A stretch of 52,725 nucleotides of DNA from Clostridium tyrobutyricum DSM 2637 = ATCC 25755 = JCM 11008 (GTDB lineage: Bacteria > Bacillota > Clostridia > Clostridiales > Clostridiaceae), in assembly GCF_000359585.1 (NCBI RefSeq), contig NZ_APMH01000030.1, positions 1 to 52,725 of the forward strand, in the 5' to 3' direction. The translations under genes were made by a program, and so were the position numbers. Shown here in pieces: positions 52,626 through 52,725 of the stretch. The notes below the pieces were generated by a model. The model worked only from the letters and a program-made list of their open reading frames with translations, made no database searches and was not told where the DNA came from. Within the stretch, counting starts at the first letter, position 1. Each line of letters opens with the position of its first letter.

Positions 52626-52725
52626 TTTCACAACTTATATATAATAGACATATATTATAATATGCTTTAATAATTAGGAAGTTCACAAGCAATAATTAGA
52701 CCAGCTAGTAAAAGTCAATAGAAAT

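Overview
The window is a stretch of a low-GC, AT-rich Firmicutes chromosome. It is most likely from a motile, spore-forming, strictly anaerobic Clostridium (sensu stricto). The evidence is a clostridial 2[4Fe-4S] ferredoxin, a class III (oxygen-sensitive) ribonucleotide reductase, Gin (the sigma-G inhibitor), AbrB, a CcpA-type LacI regulator, MotAB, T-box leaders and many TTG starts behind strong Shine-Dalgarno sites. Gene order follows the near-origin region of Bacillus subtilis (rrn - csfB/gin - yaaO - tmk - yaaQ - holB - yaaT - yabB - yabC - abrB - metS - yabD - yabE - rnmV - ksgA), with lineage-specific insertions. No transposon, prophage or CRISPR array was seen.

Layout. 1-66: 3' end of a 5S rRNA gene and its terminator. 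75-2741 (minus): corA, LD-carboxypeptidase and sirtuin operon. 3082-8194: gin, Orn/Lys/Arg decarboxylase, tmk, darA, holB, ricT, a small HMA-like protein and ferredoxin. 8347-9917: motAB. 10001-11600: two RNA methyltransferases. 12061-13155: secreted NlpC/P60 hydrolase. 13291-13610: abrB with its promoter. 13930-15324: CCA-adding-type enzyme. 15343-15460: first DnaA-box cluster. 15475-17410 (minus): PspA envelope-stress operon. 17642-18302: autoregulated-looking DUF1836 gene. 18307-19045 (minus): ispF and a small basic protein. 19420-19667: second DnaA-box cluster. 19826-22925: polysaccharide deacetylase, glucosaminidase, uracil-DNA glycosylase. 22929-25228: T-box and metG. 25272-26903 (minus): malic enzyme. 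27071-29123: tatD and yabE. 29148-32958: GlnK/GlnL-type two-component system divergent from a dicarboxylate/glutamate symporter. 33105-36504: rnmV, ksgA, two unknown genes. 36559-37896: Mrp-type Fe-S carrier and ferredoxin. 37956-38946 (minus): TPP riboswitch, thiT and a small protein. 39156-42283: nrdD, nrdG, CadC-like regulator. 42319-42954 (minus): metallo-hydrolase. 43035-46486: T-box and ileS. 46600-48325: ccpA and dedA. 48412-52625: very large SF1 helicase with a C-terminal nuclease-like domain.

The genes are mostly translation, tRNA/rRNA maturation, replication and cell-wall housekeeping. The least explained elements are: two dense clusters of exact DnaA boxes outside any dnaA locus, the first built from two perfect inverted pairs; palindromic operators sitting on recognisable promoters (DUF1836 gene, mrp, yabE); the helicase-nuclease fusion; the PspA operon; and the unknown proteins at 34566-36504. 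YabA, the DnaA regulator encoded between yaaT and yabB in B. subtilis, is missing from that slot here, which makes the DnaA-box clusters more interesting.

Calls are by eye, from motifs and remembered family features; no searches were run. Where a Shine-Dalgarno site decided the start, the start differs from the longest open frame.
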